Of a stretch of DNA of 64,000 nt, positions 46,348 through 56,344 are shown in pieces (positions within the stretch are counted from its first letter, which is position 1; every line of letters begins with the position of its first letter). The notes under the pieces were generated by a model, which was given only the letters and a program-made list of their open reading frames with translations, had not been told where the DNA came from and searched no databases. Source of the stretch: an uncultured Emergencia sp. (GTDB lineage Bacteria; Bacillota; Clostridia; Peptostreptococcales; Anaerovoracaceae). The DNA lies in assembly GCA_904420065.1 (NCBI GenBank), contig CAJFTU010000006.1, positions 1-64,000 on the forward strand, read 5' to 3'. The translations under genes were made by a program, and so were the position numbers.

Positions 46348-47371
46348 CGCCTGTCTCCTTCATGATTCGCTCAGCTATGGCCGCTATTTCGTTTCCGTAG
46401 TTTCCGGACAAATCCACGACCAGCCTGCCGCCGGCTTCTGCCGATACGGCCCGATCATCCCGGGAAATAAACAGTTCTGCAGAATGCTGCTCTCCGTCCC
46501 AGCGGTCTTCGGAAAAATTTTCCACGCAAACCAGCTTGCCTTCATCTGTTCTGTCTTCAATTTCCCGGGAAATCTTTTCTCTGTATTTCCCGGGAAAAGG
46601 GATTCGCGCGCTGTGAAAAAGGAATACCAGCTCCGCCTGCCCCAACAGTTCCTTGTTGATTCTGCACAGATGGCCGCCTACATCGGCGATCAGGAAGTCG
46701 TAGCGTCCCTCTTCTCTGAGCCGGATCAAAAGGGTCTCCATCGTATGAGAGTCAATTTCGTCGAGATGAGCATTGACGACTCCCGTACGCAAATAATCTA
46801 GCTCGTCATCCCGGGCGATAAAAGCGCTTACGGGAAAATCCCTTCCGGTCTTGAGATAATAGAGCAGCTTCAGAAATCCCCCTGCTTCCTCCTGAGGCAG
46901 ATATTTTCTCGAATCGTCAATCGGACAGAAGTTCAGGTAAAGACAGCGTGCACCGTAAAATCGGTTCAGCTGCCTGCAGACAGAAAGGGCGGCAGAAGTC
47001 GTTCCGCAGCCTCCGCCGCAGGCGGCGAAGATCAGCAACCTGTAGCGCGTACTCCCTCGGTATGCAGAAACATATCCTGTCATCTGGAAATAAATAAAAA
47101 GCAGGTCGTTTACCAGATTGGAACTGTCCTTATATCGATATACACAGAAGGGCTCGCCGTCAAGGTGTTCACTCTCCGGCCTTCGGACCAGCCGCACGGC
47201 TCCTGTTCCTTCATATTCGCCGGTTGAAAGAACCATGTGGCAGTCCTCCGCTTCCTCTGCAGCGCTCAGCAGCCGAAAGACCATTCCTCTGGCCCGTCTG
47301 GCCAGAGCCTTTGCCAAAGCGCCCGCAAAACAGCAGTCGTTCAGGTAAATACCCACTTTTATAATTTCCAT
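46331..47371 (-). CDS. CpaE/TadZ-like MinD-family ATPase
   Basis: 346 residues. An N-terminal receiver-like region (about 1-105) is followed by a deviant Walker A, FAACGGGCGTTSAALSVCRQ, in a P-loop MinD fold; YDFLIADVGGHLCRINKELL resembles Walker B and nearby elements. CpaE/TadZ proteins place the pilus machine in the cell. The motif has CGGGCGTT rather than KGGxGKT, so the signature Lys is missing in this copy, a common deviation in CpaE-like proteins. First gene of the tad operon. Confidence 0.8.
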   Translation of the reverse strand: MEIIKVGIYLNDCCFAGALAKALARRARGMVFRLLSAAEEAEDCHMVLSTGEYEGTGAVRLVRRPESEHLDGEPFCVYRYKDSSNLVNDLLFIYFQMTGYVSAYRGSTRYRLLIFAACGGGCGTTSAALSVCRQLNRFYGARCLYLNFCPIDDSRKYLPQEEAGGFLKLLYYLKTGRDFPVSAFIARDDELDYLRTGVVNAHLDEIDSHTMETLLIRLREEGRYDFLIADVGGHLCRINKELLGQAELVFLFHSARIPFPGKYREKISREIEDRTDEGKLVCVENFSEDRWDGEQHSAELFISRDDRAVSAEAGGRLVVDLSGNYGNEIAAIAERIMKETGDETVT

Positions 47372-47395
47372 ATTTTTCCACCTCTCTCTGGAGAT

Positions 47396-47424
47396 AGAGT
47401 ATCATTTTTGTAAATATTTGTCAA
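47396..47424 (-). promoter_or_regulatory. Promoter of the tad operon
   Basis: On the minus strand TTGACA (47419-47424), 17 bp, TACTCT (47396-47401). It overlaps the stop codon of the protease gene and lies 25 bp before the first tad ATG. Confidence 0.65.
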
Positions 47425-48119
47425 CCATTATTTTCCATATTTTTCTCTGCGAGACTCTTCAGCTTTTCTATTGCCATGCTGAGTCCTCCGATTTCGTTGA
47501 TCAGTCCCATTTCCACCGCATCCGGACCGAAAAGCACCGTTCCCACATCGTTGGACATATTCCCGGTCTGATTCATCTTCGCCTCTATATCGGCTTTAGA
47601 CGCCTCAGAGTGCTCGGCGATAAAGTCCACCACTCTCTCCTGGGTTTTTCGCATATATTCAAAAGTCGCGTCGGCAGTAATCAGTGTCCCGCTGGTTCTG
47701 ATGGGGTGCATGGTCATGGTAGCCGTCTTTGCCACAAAGGAATAGTCTGCTGAGACGGCCAGAGGAATTCCGATGCTGTGACCCCCGCCGATCACCAGCG
47801 TTACCGTAGGCTTGGAAAGAGAAGCGATAAGTTCGGCCAGCGCCAGACCCGCCTCCACGTCTCCTCCCACCGTGTTCAGAATCAAAAGCAGTCCTTTAAC
47901 CTCCGGATTCTCCTCCACCATCACAAGCTGAGGAATCAGATGTTCATATTTTGTCGTCTTGTTGTCGCTGGGCAGAGTGGTGTGCCCTTCGATGCAGCCG
48001 ATAATGTTGATATACTGATAGTCGCTTTTAAAGCTGCTGCCCGTGGCCAGCAGTCCCAGTTCTTTGATCAGATCGGTTGATTCTGTTTTTTCTTCGGTTT
48101 TTTCTTTTTCTTCGCTCAT
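47421..48119 (-). CDS. tepA: ClpP-family serine protease, TepA/YmfB-like
   Basis: 232 residues from the ATG after CGGAGG; the long upstream extension in the track is not used. A charged N terminus is followed by a ClpP fold: LLLILNTVGGDVEAGLALAE, the Ser region GGGHSIGIPLAVSADYSFVA, and a His in MTMHPIRTSGTL. TepA-like proteases act near the membrane or in sporulation in Bacillus; the role here is unknown. The tad promoter starts in its stop codon. Confidence 0.85.
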   Translation of the reverse strand: MSEEKEKTEEKTESTDLIKELGLLATGSSFKSDYQYINIIGCIEGHTTLPSDNKTTKYEHLIPQLVMVEENPEVKGLLLILNTVGGDVEAGLALAELIASLSKPTVTLVIGGGHSIGIPLAVSADYSFVAKTATMTMHPIRTSGTLITADATFEYMRKTQERVVDFIAEHSEASKADIEAKMNQTGNMSNDVGTVLFGPDAVEMGLINEIGGLSMAIEKLKSLAEKNMENNG

Positions 48120-48276
48120 AACTTTTGTTCCTCCGTCGTAAAATGTTAAGAAAAGCATGGGGCAGACCGCCGGAAAGAGCAGTTCCCCGCAAAAGACCCT
48201 TGAAACGCCGGAAAACTTCCCTGCTTTCAATATTTCCCGCGTTTTGAATATATTATCTGCAAAGGATGTGTGAATT

Positions 48277-48510
48277 ATGCTTTTGAGTGAAATCGGAGAC
48301 AAGGAGATCATCGATCTGACCAAGGGAAGCCGCCACGGTTCCTTTTGGGATGCGGAAATGCTTTTCGATGAGATGACGGGCAGAATCAAAGCGCTTCTGG
48401 TTCCCAATCTTCAGGGACACAGCAGGTTCTCCGCCATGAGAGAAACCATGCAGCTGCCCTGGGATTCCATCGTGAAAATTGGAGAAGACATCATCATCTT
48501 TCGTTCATAG
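48277..48510 (+). CDS. YlmC/YmxH-family sporulation protein (PRC-barrel)
   Basis: 77 residues: MLLSEIGDKEIIDLTKGSRH, then DAEMLFDEMTGRIKALLVPN and WDSIVKIGEDIIIF. This is the small PRC-barrel family linked to sporulation in Firmicutes. It is divergent from the ClpP-like gene, with 157 bp between starts. The FMN riboswitch promoter follows 17 bp after its stop. Confidence 0.85.
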   Translation: MLLSEIGDKEIIDLTKGSRHGSFWDAEMLFDEMTGRIKALLVPNLQGHSRFSAMRETMQLPWDSIVKIGEDIIIFRS

Positions 48511-48527
48511 AAAATCAGCAAAACCAT

Positions 48528-48556
48528 TTGACAAATAAAAAAAACAGGTATAGAAT
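48528..48556 (+). promoter_or_regulatory. Promoter of the riboflavin operon
   Basis: TTGACA, 17 bp, TAGAAT; about 23 bp before the riboswitch. Confidence 0.8.
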
Positions 48557-48578
48557 AGGTTCCAGAAAAACATAAGAC

Positions 48579-48689
48579 GATCTTCAGGGCAGGGTGAAAT
48601 TCCCGATCGGCGGTAAAGTCCGCGAGCGCGCGAGCGTAGGATTTGGTGAAATTCCAAAACCGACAGTATAGTCTGGATGGAAGAAGATA
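48579..48689 (+). promoter_or_regulatory. FMN riboswitch (RFN element)
   Basis: The conserved segments are present in order: ATCTTCAGGGCAGGGTGAAA, TTCCCGATCGGCGGTAAA, AGTCCGCGAGC, GGTGAAATTCC and CCGACAGTATAGTCTGGAT, with P1 ATCTTC/GAAGAT closing the aptamer. It controls the rib operon with the terminator at 48791. Confidence 0.95.
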
Positions 48690-48790
48690 GACAGAAAATA
48701 ATCATTCTGTTTTTTGATGAAAGCTCTGGAAATTTTTATTTCCGGTTTTTTTGTTTCATTAAGAGGATGAAAGTTTTCGTAATGCCCCCT

Positions 48791-48826
48791 GCCCCGAAGC
48801 GTCAGCGCTTCGGGGCTTTTTCTTTT
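48791..48826 (+). terminator. Riboswitch-controlled terminator before ribD
   Basis: GCCCCGAAGCG and CGCTTCGGGGC, 11 bp stem with a TCAG loop, followed by CTTTTTCTTTT. Confidence 0.9.
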
Positions 48827-48852
48827 CAGCCGCGGGAAAGGAGCAGCAGAAC

Positions 48853-49959
48853 ATGCACACAGAAGAGAAATACATGCAGCGAGCCATTGAACTGGCAAAA
48901 AAGGGACAGGGTATGGTCAATCCCAATCCCCTCGTGGGCGCCGTGATCGTAAAAGACGGCCGCATCATCGGAGAAGGATACCATGAAAAATACGGTCAGC
49001 TCCACGCGGAGAGAAACGCGCTGAAAAACTGTACGGAGAATCCAAAAGGCGCCGCTCTTTACGTCACTTTAGAGCCCTGCTGTCATTACGGAAAGACCCC
49101 TCCCTGCACAGAAGCCATTATCGAGAGCGGAATTTCCTCCGTCGTCATCGGTTCTCCCGATCCCAATCCCCTGGTCAGCGGAGGCGGAGCAGAAGCTCTG
49201 CGCCGCGCCGGAATCCAGGTCATCGAAGACTTTATGAGGACCGATTGCGACCGGCTCAATCCAATTTTTTTCCACTACATTACCCACAAAACGCCCTATG
49301 TGGTTATGAAATACGCCATGACCATAGATGGGAAGATTGCCACAGGAGCCGGCTATTCCCGCTACATTACAGGAAAAGAAGCGCGGCAGCGAGTTCATCT
49401 GGATCGAAGCCATCTAATGGCCATCATGGTTGGAGTCGGCACCGTCCTCGTCGATGATCCGCTGTTGACCTGCCGCCTGGAGGAAGGAAGAGATCCTATC
49501 CGCATCATCTGCGATACCAACCTTTCCACCCCACTCCAATCTAAGATTGTATCCACCGCTTCCCGCGTTCCGACCATCATCGCCACATGCTGCACGGACG
49601 AAGAAAAGCTGCGTTCGTACCGCGAAAAGCACTGCCGTATACTGCAGATCGACAGAAGTGAGGATGGCCATGTTTCTCTCCCTTCACTGATGAAAAAGTT
49701 GGGAGAAGAAAAGATCGACAGCATCCTTCTTGAAGGCGGAAGCAGTCTCAACTGGTCGGCTCTTCGTGCAGGCATCGTCCAAAAGGTGCAGGCCTACATC
49801 AGCCCAAAGATCTTTGGCGGAGAAACAGCAAAGACTCCGGTGGGTGGTGAAGGCGCGGAATTTCCCGATCAGGCGGTAAAACTGATCAATCCGAAAATCA
49901 ACATCGTCGGAGAAGACTTTCTCATCGAAAGCGAGGTACAGATATGTTCACCGGAATAA
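48853..49959 (+). CDS. ribD: Riboflavin biosynthesis deaminase/reductase RibD
   Basis: 368 residues. The N-terminal deaminase has the zinc motif HAERNAL and LEPCCHYGKTPPC; the C-terminal reductase starts after about residue 145 (YVVMKYAMTIDGKIATGAGY) and includes the NADPH site and ILLEGGSSLNWSALR. It converts the pyrimidine from RibBA into the ribitylamino product for lumazine synthase. AAAGGAG lies 9 bp before the ATG. Confidence 0.95.
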   Translation: MHTEEKYMQRAIELAKKGQGMVNPNPLVGAVIVKDGRIIGEGYHEKYGQLHAERNALKNCTENPKGAALYVTLEPCCHYGKTPPCTEAIIESGISSVVIGSPDPNPLVSGGGAEALRRAGIQVIEDFMRTDCDRLNPIFFHYITHKTPYVVMKYAMTIDGKIATGAGYSRYITGKEARQRVHLDRSHLMAIMVGVGTVLVDDPLLTCRLEEGRDPIRIICDTNLSTPLQSKIVSTASRVPTIIATCCTDEEKLRSYREKHCRILQIDRSEDGHVSLPSLMKKLGEEKIDSILLEGGSSLNWSALRAGIVQKVQAYISPKIFGGETAKTPVGGEGAEFPDQAVKLINPKINIVGEDFLIESEVQICSPE

Positions 49960-50597
49960 TCGAAGAAATCGGCACAGTGGACAGCATACAGAAAAAAGGC
50001 GCCTCCGCATCAATTGACATAAACTGTCGTCTCATCAGAGAGGATCTTCACCTGGGAGACAGCATCGCGGTCAACGGCGTATGTCTGACCGCATCTGCCG
50101 TCAGCCGCAGCGGATTCACCGCCGATATCATGCACGAAACACTTAACCGCTCCTCCCTGTCGGCACTCGTTCCCGGAAGCCATGTCAATCTGGAACGAGC
50201 CATGTCCGCCTGCGGCCGCTTCGGCGGTCACATCGTCAGCGGTCACATCGACGGAATCGGCGTAATCGAAAAGATGGAGCGGGATGAAAACGCCGTCTGG
50301 ATCTCTGTTCGCTGCTCAAAAAAACTGCTGAAATATATCGTCGAAAAGGGCTCCATCGCCATAGACGGCATCAGCCTGACTGTGGCAAAACTTCAGACAG
50401 ATGGATTTTCCGTTTCGGTCATTCCCCATACGCTTTCACAGACCGTGCTGAGCGAAAAACGGCCGGGAAGCACTGTAAATCTGGAAAACGACTGCATCGG
50501 AAAATACGTAGAGAGACTGCTGGCTTTCGGCAACACCCCAAAAGAAAAAACAGAAAGCCGAATTACTGAAGAATTCTTGATCCAAAACGGATTTTAA
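49944..50597 (+). CDS. ribE: Riboflavin synthase alpha chain
   Basis: 217 residues. Two lumazine-binding repeats are visible: MFTGIIEEIGTVDSI with VNGVCLTASAVS, and VSGHIDGIGVIEKM with IDGISLTVAKLQ. It dismutates two lumazines to riboflavin. Overlaps ribD by 16 bp. Confidence 0.95.
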   Translation: MFTGIIEEIGTVDSIQKKGASASIDINCRLIREDLHLGDSIAVNGVCLTASAVSRSGFTADIMHETLNRSSLSALVPGSHVNLERAMSACGRFGGHIVSGHIDGIGVIEKMERDENAVWISVRCSKKLLKYIVEKGSIAIDGISLTVAKLQTDGFSVSVIPHTLSQTVLSEKRPGSTVNLENDCIGKYVERLLAFGNTPKEKTESRITEEFLIQNGF

Positions 50598-50621
50598 CGT
50601 AGAAAGCGAGGTACAGATACG

Positions 50622-51830
50622 ATGAATGAATTCAAATTCAACACGATTGAAGAAGCGCTGGATGATCTGCGCCAGGGAAAGATCATCCTGTGCACCGACG
50701 ATCCTGATCGGGAAAACGAAGGCGATTTTATCTGCAGCGCGGAATTTGCCACTACAGAAAACGTAAATTTCATGGCGGTCCACGGAAAAGGACTGATCTG
50801 CATGCCGATGAGCGCAGAGATCTGCCGCAGTCTCCGCCTTCCGCAGATGGTTGAGGAGAACACCGATAACCACAGCACCGCCTTCACCGTTTCCATCGAT
50901 CATGTGGACACCACTACCGGAATATCCGCAGAAGAAAGAGGGTTTACCGCCCGCATGGCCGTAAGCGACACCGCAGAGCCAGAGGATTTTCGCAGACCGG
51001 GTCATATGTTTCCTCTCCTTGCAAAACCGGGCGGCGTTCTGGAACGAAACGGGCACACGGAGGCCACGGTAGATCTGATGCGGTTGGCCGGTCTGAAAGA
51101 ATGCGGCCTCTGCTGTGAGATCATGAGGGAAGACGGCACGATGATGAGAACGCCGGAGCTGAAGGAACTGTCTGCAAAGTGGGGAATCAAATTTATCACC
51201 ATTAAGGCCCTGCAGGAATATCGGAAAAGACATGACCGTCTGATCGAACAGGTGGCAAAGACCAGCCTTCCGACAAAGTACGGCGACTTTACTGCCTACG
51301 GCTACATCAACAAGCTGAACGGAGAACACCACATCGCGTTGGTAAAAGGAGATATCGGCGACGGAAAAGACCTTCTCTGCCGCGTCCACTCCGAGTGCCT
51401 CACCGGAGACGCTTTCGGTTCGGCCAGGTGCGACTGCGGTCAGCAGCTTCAGTCCGCCATGATGCAGATCGAAAAGGAAGGACGAGGCGTCCTACTGTAC
51501 ATGCGTCAGGAAGGACGGGGCATCGGCCTGATTAACAAGCTGAAAGCCTATGAATTGCAGGACCAGGGACTGGATACTCTCGAAGCCAATTTAGCTTTGG
51601 GGTTTGCAGGCGACCTGAGAGAGTACTATATCGGCGCGCAGATACTTCGGGATCTGGGCGTGAAAACACTGCGGCTTCTGACCAATAATCCGCAAAAGAT
51701 CTACGAGTTAGAAGAATTCGGCATGGAAATCATAGAGAGAGTTCCGATCCAGATGCCGGCCACAGCTCACGACCTGTTCTATCTGAAAACGAAACAGGAA
51801 AAAATGGGTCATATTCTCAGTTATAAATAA
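50622..51830 (+). CDS. ribBA: Bifunctional DHBP synthase / GTP cyclohydrolase II
   Basis: 402 residues. The DHBP synthase half has [15 protein letters not shown] and [13 protein letters not shown]; the GTP cyclohydrolase II half has the zinc site [15 protein letters not shown] and [18 protein letters not shown]. It supplies both riboflavin precursors. A second weak but standard ribosome binding site precedes it, 24 bp after ribE. Confidence 0.95.
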   Translation: MNEFKFNTIEEALDDLRQGKIILCTDDPDRENEGDFICSAEFATTENVNFMAVHGKGLICMPMSAEICRSLRLPQMVEENTDNHSTAFTVSIDHVDTTTGISAEERGFTARMAVSDTAEPEDFRRPGHMFPLLAKPGGVLERNGHTEATVDLMRLAGLKECGLCCEIMREDGTMMRTPELKELSAKWGIKFITIKALQEYRKRHDRLIEQVAKTSLPTKYGDFTAYGYINKLNGEHHIALVKGDIGDGKDLLCRVHSECLTGDAFGSARCDCGQQLQSAMMQIEKEGRGVLLYMRQEGRGIGLINKLKAYELQDQGLDTLEANLALGFAGDLREYYIGAQILRDLGVKTLRLLTNNPQKIYELEEFGMEIIERVPIQMPATAHDLFYLKTKQEKMGHILSYK

Positions 51831-51850
51831 CCGAAACAAGGAGGAAAACA

Positions 51851-52318
51851 ATGAAAATCTACGAGGGAAAATTAGTTGCAGAAGACATACGAATCGGCAT
51901 CGTCTGCTCCCGTTTCAATGAGTTTATCGTATCAAAATTGCTCAGCGGCGCTCTGGACGGCCTTTCCCGCCACAACGTCAGGGAAGAAAACATCGAAACC
52001 GCATGGTGCCCGGGCGCCTTTGAAATTCCGCTGATCGCCCAGAAAATGGCCTGCTGCGGAAAATACGACGCCGTGATCTGTCTTGGCGCAGTGATCCGAG
52101 GAAACACTTCCCACTACGATTATGTCTGCGCGGAAGTTTCCAAGGGTATCGCAGCAGTAACTCTAAAAGCGGATATTCCGGTTATGTTCGGCATTCTGAC
52201 CACAGACAACATCGAACAGGCCATCGAACGAGCGGGAACAAAAGCGGGAAATAAGGGATACGACTGCGCGCTGAGCGCAATAGAAATGGTCAATCTGATT
52301 CGTGAAATCGAACAATAA
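51851..52318 (+). CDS. ribH: Lumazine synthase
   Basis: 155 residues. [20 protein letters not shown], the [14 protein letters not shown] motif, [16 protein letters not shown] and [17 protein letters not shown] are typical. It condenses the RibA/RibD product with DHBP. Last gene of the operon. Confidence 0.95.
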   Translation: MKIYEGKLVAEDIRIGIVCSRFNEFIVSKLLSGALDGLSRHNVREENIETAWCPGAFEIPLIAQKMACCGKYDAVICLGAVIRGNTSHYDYVCAEVSKGIAAVTLKADIPVMFGILTTDNIEQAIERAGTKAGNKGYDCALSAIEMVNLIREIEQ

Positions 52319-52328
52319 TAAAGTAAAA

Positions 52329-52374
52329 GACTGAAGCGTTTTCTGATCATCACAGACGCTTCAGTCTTCTTTTT
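52329..52374. terminator. Terminator of the rib operon
   Basis: GACTGAAGCG and CGCTTCAGTC, 10 bp stem, 18 nt loop, then TTCTTTTTC. It lies 9 bp before the convergent alcohol dehydrogenase stop. Confidence 0.9.
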
Positions 52375-52382
52375 CATACTTA

Positions 52383-53540
52383 TTACAGAGCGTTTCTGTA
52401 TATTTCCAACACATCCGCACCGCTCAGCGGTACATATGTATCCGTAAGCTTGCCGTCCAGCTTATACGCCATCTTTTCCAGATTCTCCTCTCCGATGCCT
52501 ACTTCGCCGAGAGTCTGCGGAAGTCCCAGCTTCTGGAAAAATTCCCGGGTATTTCGAATAGCCTTTTTGGCAATATGCCAGGTTCCCTCATCCGGATCGA
52601 TTCCCCATATATTGACGCCGAACTCTTCAAATTTACCGACCGTTTTGTCGGACAGGACGTATTCCATCCAAACCGGAGTGAGAATCGCCAGCCCGTCTCC
52701 ATGGGTGATATCGTAAAAGGCGCTCAGCTCGTGTTCCATCGGATGAACACTCCACTCCACCTCTGCGCCATAGGAAAGCAAACCGTTGATGGCAAGGCTG
52801 GATGCCCACATCAGGTTGGCACGCGCCTCATAATTATCCGGATTCTCCAAGGCCACCGGTCCGTATTTGATACAGGTCTTCAACACCGCCTCGCACATCC
52901 TCGCCTGTAAATAAGCGTCTTTTTCTCTGGTAAAGTAGACCTCGAAAACGTGGCTCATAATGTCCGCCGTGCCGGCCGCTGTCTGCTTTCGGGAAACGCT
53001 GTAGGTGAATTTTGGATCCAGAATCGACAGAGTCGGTTTAATCCATTCACTGCCCGTATCCAATTTGTCGTTTTTTTCCATATCCGAAATGACGGCAAAA
53101 CCGTCCATTTCCGAACCTGTAGCCGCCAGAGTGAGCACCGCCGCCACAGGAAGAGCATCTTTGATCTTTTCTCCGTCGATGACTAAATCCCATGGATCTC
53201 CGTCATATCTGGCTGCCGCCGCAATGATCTTCGCACAGTCAATAGTACTTCCTCCGCCAATAGCCAGAACCACATCGATATTCTTCTCACGGCAGAGCTT
53301 TGCGCCGAGAGCTACGGTTTCAATCCTCGGATTTGGATCTACACCTGACAGTTCGAAAACTCGTAGACCACTCTCCTGAAGCACCGCCGATGCCTTGTCG
53401 TAAACGCCGTTTCTTTTGATGCTTCCGCCGCCGTAAACCATCAGCACATTTTTACCCATTCTGGCGATTTCTGCCAGATTCCGGATCTGTCCCTTGCCGA
53501 AATAGACCTTCGTCGGGATTGAATAGTTGAAGTTTTGCAT
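52383..53540 (-). CDS. Iron-containing alcohol dehydrogenase (BdhA/YqhD-like)
   Basis: 385 residues from MQNFNYSIPTKVYFGKGQIR, whose ATG follows GGAGG; the track start is seven residues longer. The NAD(P) site GGGSTIDCAK and the metal ligands in DIMSHVFEVYF and VHPMEHELSAFYDITHGDG are present. It reduces aldehydes or oxidises alcohols, as in clostridial fermentation. Confidence 0.92.
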   Translation of the reverse strand: MQNFNYSIPTKVYFGKGQIRNLAEIARMGKNVLMVYGGGSIKRNGVYDKASAVLQESGLRVFELSGVDPNPRIETVALGAKLCREKNIDVVLAIGGGSTIDCAKIIAAAARYDGDPWDLVIDGEKIKDALPVAAVLTLAATGSEMDGFAVISDMEKNDKLDTGSEWIKPTLSILDPKFTYSVSRKQTAAGTADIMSHVFEVYFTREKDAYLQARMCEAVLKTCIKYGPVALENPDNYEARANLMWASSLAINGLLSYGAEVEWSVHPMEHELSAFYDITHGDGLAILTPVWMEYVLSDKTVGKFEEFGVNIWGIDPDEGTWHIAKKAIRNTREFFQKLGLPQTLGEVGIGEENLEKMAYKLDGKLTDTYVPLSGADVLEIYRNAL

Positions 53541-53601
53541 GTTTTCCTCCATTTGTGACAAATTCGCCCGGCGTGTTGCCGGCGTCTGATCTGTTTAGCT
53601 G

Positions 53602-53627
53602 AGGAAATACCGCCTTCGGTATTTCCT
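53602..53627 (-). terminator. Hairpin after the acyl-CoA ligase gene
   Basis: AGGAAATACCG and CGGTATTTCCT, 11 bp stem next to the stop codon. No T-run follows on the minus strand, so it may be weak or serve for RNA stability. Confidence 0.5.
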
Positions 53628-55361
53628 TTATGATAAACCGAGCTCGGAAAGCTCGTTCATAATCTGCTTCATCTCGTCGTTTCGCTTGGTCTTTGCCGTA
53701 GTATTTTTGATTGTCGGCTTATCCGACAGGAAATATTTCTTGACCATCTTGTATGAAGGCATCTTCGCGTTTATCTCATCCATATCTCTGTCCAGCTGTT
53801 CCTTCAGCTGTTCTTCGGTCAGATCATTTTCTTCCAGATACTCTTTATCGTAAACGACTTTAGCCCAGAGCACAAAATCGCTGGCCTTCTCCCTGGTGAA
53901 CACTATGCTTTCCTCCACATAAGGAAGCACGTTGATCAGATTCTCTATCTCTTCCGGAAAAACATTTTTACCGTTCTTCATAACGATAACGTTTTTCTTT
54001 CGGCCGCAGATAAACAGGTAGCCTTCTTCATCGAAATAAGCCAGATCTCCGGTATGAAACCACCCGTCGACAATGACCTCGTCCGTGGCTTCCTGATTGT
54101 CGTAGTATCCGAGCATTACATTATCTCCGCGGACGATCAGCTCACCGATCCCCTCCTCATTGGGTTCAAAGATCTTTCCTTCCACGTTGGGCATCAGTTT
54201 ACCTACCGAGCCCGGTTTCAGGTAACGATAAGTTTCGCTGGAAATCGTCGGAGAAGTCTCCGTCAGGCCGTAGCCCTGTACGGTCAATATGCCCAGATCG
54301 TTAAAGCCCTTTGACACCACCGGGTCTAAAGCCGCCGCGCCGTTGATGATAAAACGCATCCTTCCGCCCAGCTGATCGATAATCGTCTTGAACATCTTTC
54401 TTCGCAGGTTGATTCCGACCTTTTCGCTGACGCTGCAGAGTTTAAGAGCGAAATTCACCTTTCCCTCCATTCCCTGTTTCTCAATGGCCCTATTGATCTT
54501 TTTGTACATGCTTTCTAAGAGCAGCGGCACGCTCATGATTACCGAAACGCCGTACTCCTTCAGATTCATGGTAATATATTTCAGTCCGTCGCAGAACGTG
54601 TTCTTCATCCCCTGGGACAAGAAGGTCAGCAAACCGGACATGCCGTAGCAGTGATGGAGAGGAAGAATCATCATATTTACATCGTCGGGGAAAAACAGTT
54701 CTTCACAGTTCATCCCGTAATTACAGCTCATAAAGTTTCGATGAGACAGCATGACTGCTTTGGACTGGGAAGTGGTTCCTGAAGTGAACAGAAGAAAATT
54801 CATCGAATCCGGATCGATCTCCGCATCCAGATATCGCCGATCTCCCTTCTCCGCCAATTCCTGTCCCTTGTCGATCAGTTCCATCATCGGCACCGCAGAC
54901 TCGGACTCAAAATCCATGGATATGAGCAGGGAAAGACCTGTGGTTTTCTCCTTGGCGATCTGCTCAATCACCTGCGCGTGCTTCTTATCGTAGAAGATAA
55001 CTTCCGCACTGCTTCGGTTCAGACAGCTTTCCAGCTCTTCTTTCTGCAATCCCTTGTCCAAAGGGACGATTACACCGACTCCGCAGCTGACAGAAAAGTA
55101 AGCGAGACACCAATTATAACTGTTTTCACCGATTACGGCAATACGCTTATTCTTGTAGCCCATTTCGATAAGAGCAGTTCCCAGGTATCCCATAGTCTTA
55201 AAGAGATCGGCGTAGGTGGTATTGATATAGTTCACCTCTTTTTTCTCTTTAATCTTTGTTACAAAAGCGACTCTGTCTGCGTATTTCTCGGCGGATGTCC
55301 GCAGCAGCTCCCTCAGGTCACGGAACTCGTAAAATTTTTTCTCTAAATGATAATTTTTCAT
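53628..55361 (-). CDS. AMP-forming acyl-CoA ligase (ANL family, long-chain type)
   Basis: 577 residues. The P-loop motif LLFTSGTTSQSKAVMLSH near residue 190, GYGLTETSPTIS and GWFHTGDLAYFDEEGYLFI are diagnostic; the C-terminal hinge has GRKKNVIVMKNGKN and the catalytic Lys is in NTTAKTKRNDEM-like context. It activates a carboxylic acid to an acyl-CoA. The substrate is not clear from the sequence. A weak ribosome binding site precedes the start. Confidence 0.92.
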   Translation of the reverse strand: MKNYHLEKKFYEFRDLRELLRTSAEKYADRVAFVTKIKEKKEVNYINTTYADLFKTMGYLGTALIEMGYKNKRIAVIGENSYNWCLAYFSVSCGVGVIVPLDKGLQKEELESCLNRSSAEVIFYDKKHAQVIEQIAKEKTTGLSLLISMDFESESAVPMMELIDKGQELAEKGDRRYLDAEIDPDSMNFLLFTSGTTSQSKAVMLSHRNFMSCNYGMNCEELFFPDDVNMMILPLHHCYGMSGLLTFLSQGMKNTFCDGLKYITMNLKEYGVSVIMSVPLLLESMYKKINRAIEKQGMEGKVNFALKLCSVSEKVGINLRRKMFKTIIDQLGGRMRFIINGAAALDPVVSKGFNDLGILTVQGYGLTETSPTISSETYRYLKPGSVGKLMPNVEGKIFEPNEEGIGELIVRGDNVMLGYYDNQEATDEVIVDGWFHTGDLAYFDEEGYLFICGRKKNVIVMKNGKNVFPEEIENLINVLPYVEESIVFTREKASDFVLWAKVVYDKEYLEENDLTEEQLKEQLDRDMDEINAKMPSYKMVKKYFLSDKPTIKNTTAKTKRNDEMKQIMNELSELGLS

Positions 55362-55480
55362 AAACGTCTTACCCTCATATTGCTAAATTTACCCTTCTTC
55401 TAATTTAATAGGGTAACATTTTAAACGCAAAGTGTCAATTGACGGCCCGATTTCTTTTGAAAAAATACGCAATTCTGAAT

Positions 55481-56143
55481 TTATTCTTTAATGATTACAC
55501 CGAGCAGCCTGGCCAGCTCCGCGGCCTGATAACTGCTTACGATGGCGCCTTTCAGTTCGCTCTTTCCTTCGGAAAGCCGTATGCCGTCCAGAGTGCAATC
55601 GGTAAAATCGATTCCCTTCAACGGCGTTTTAAAAAACTCTGCCTGGACAAAGCTGCACCGCGACAGCTCAATCTGCTTTATCCTGCAGGAGGAGAAGAAG
55701 GCCTCGGACAGATCGCAGTCTTTCAGCCGGATCTTTTCCCATTTTGAATCGGCAAAATTGACGTATTTCAATGCGCATCCGGAAAAAACCACGTTGGAAA
55801 GCCGGTTATCCCTGAAATCAGCCCCAGTCAGCTGACAGGCTTCCAGCCTGCACTGATCGAAAAAGCTTTCGGAAAAATCGCATCCGGGAAACCGGCACCC
55901 TTGAAAAACAACGTTTCTGAACGTACAGTTTTTCATCGCGGCCTGCTCCGCAATACAGTGGTCAAAACGCACGTTTTCAAAAACCAGCTGACTGAAATCC
56001 GCCTCCTGAAGACTTCCTCTTCTGATCTCTGTCTCTGTGATATCCATCTCTTCCCGCTTCGCCCACCGGATCAATCCGGCCGGATCGCCAACCTGCTCCA
56101 ATGTCTCGCTCAATTCTGTCTGCTTTATTTTAAACTCTGTCAT
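55481..56143 (-). CDS. Pentapeptide-repeat protein
   Basis: 220 residues. From about residue 40 the sequence is built from A(D/N)LXX-like pentapeptides in which the central position is often Phe, Cys or Leu (ADFSQLVFENVRFDHC, CTFRNVVFQGCRFPGC, CRFPGCDFSESFFDQC), a right-handed quadrilateral beta helix. Such proteins sometimes mimic DNA, as in Qnr or McbG, but that is not evident here. Ends with a helix (AAELARLLGVIIKE). Confidence 0.85.
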   Translation of the reverse strand: MTEFKIKQTELSETLEQVGDPAGLIRWAKREEMDITETEIRRGSLQEADFSQLVFENVRFDHCIAEQAAMKNCTFRNVVFQGCRFPGCDFSESFFDQCRLEACQLTGADFRDNRLSNVVFSGCALKYVNFADSKWEKIRLKDCDLSEAFFSSCRIKQIELSRCSFVQAEFFKTPLKGIDFTDCTLDGIRLSEGKSELKGAIVSSYQAAELARLLGVIIKE

Positions 56144-56309
56144 GGATAAATATTCCTCTTTTCCTCTTTTCTGCTATATATAATATTGTATCCGTTCCTA
56201 TCGGTATGGCAACAGTTATTTTTCCGATTATCTCATCTGGAAAAAGCGGTGTCGGACCAGAAAAAAATTCCCCGTTTTTTTCTCACACCGTCAAACCCCA
56301 ATCCGTCTC

Positions 56310-56338
56310 TTGACTTCAAAAAAACTTTGTGATAGAAT
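56310..56338 (+). promoter_or_regulatory. Promoter of trpS
   Basis: TTGACT, 17 bp, TAGAAT; about 7 nt before the T-box leader. Confidence 0.75.
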
Positions 56339-56344
56339 TCATAT

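Noticed and set aside
47421-48407. 328-codon start for the ClpP-like protease
   Set aside because: The first 96 codons are not protease-like; an ATG with CGGAGG at 48119 gives the normal size.
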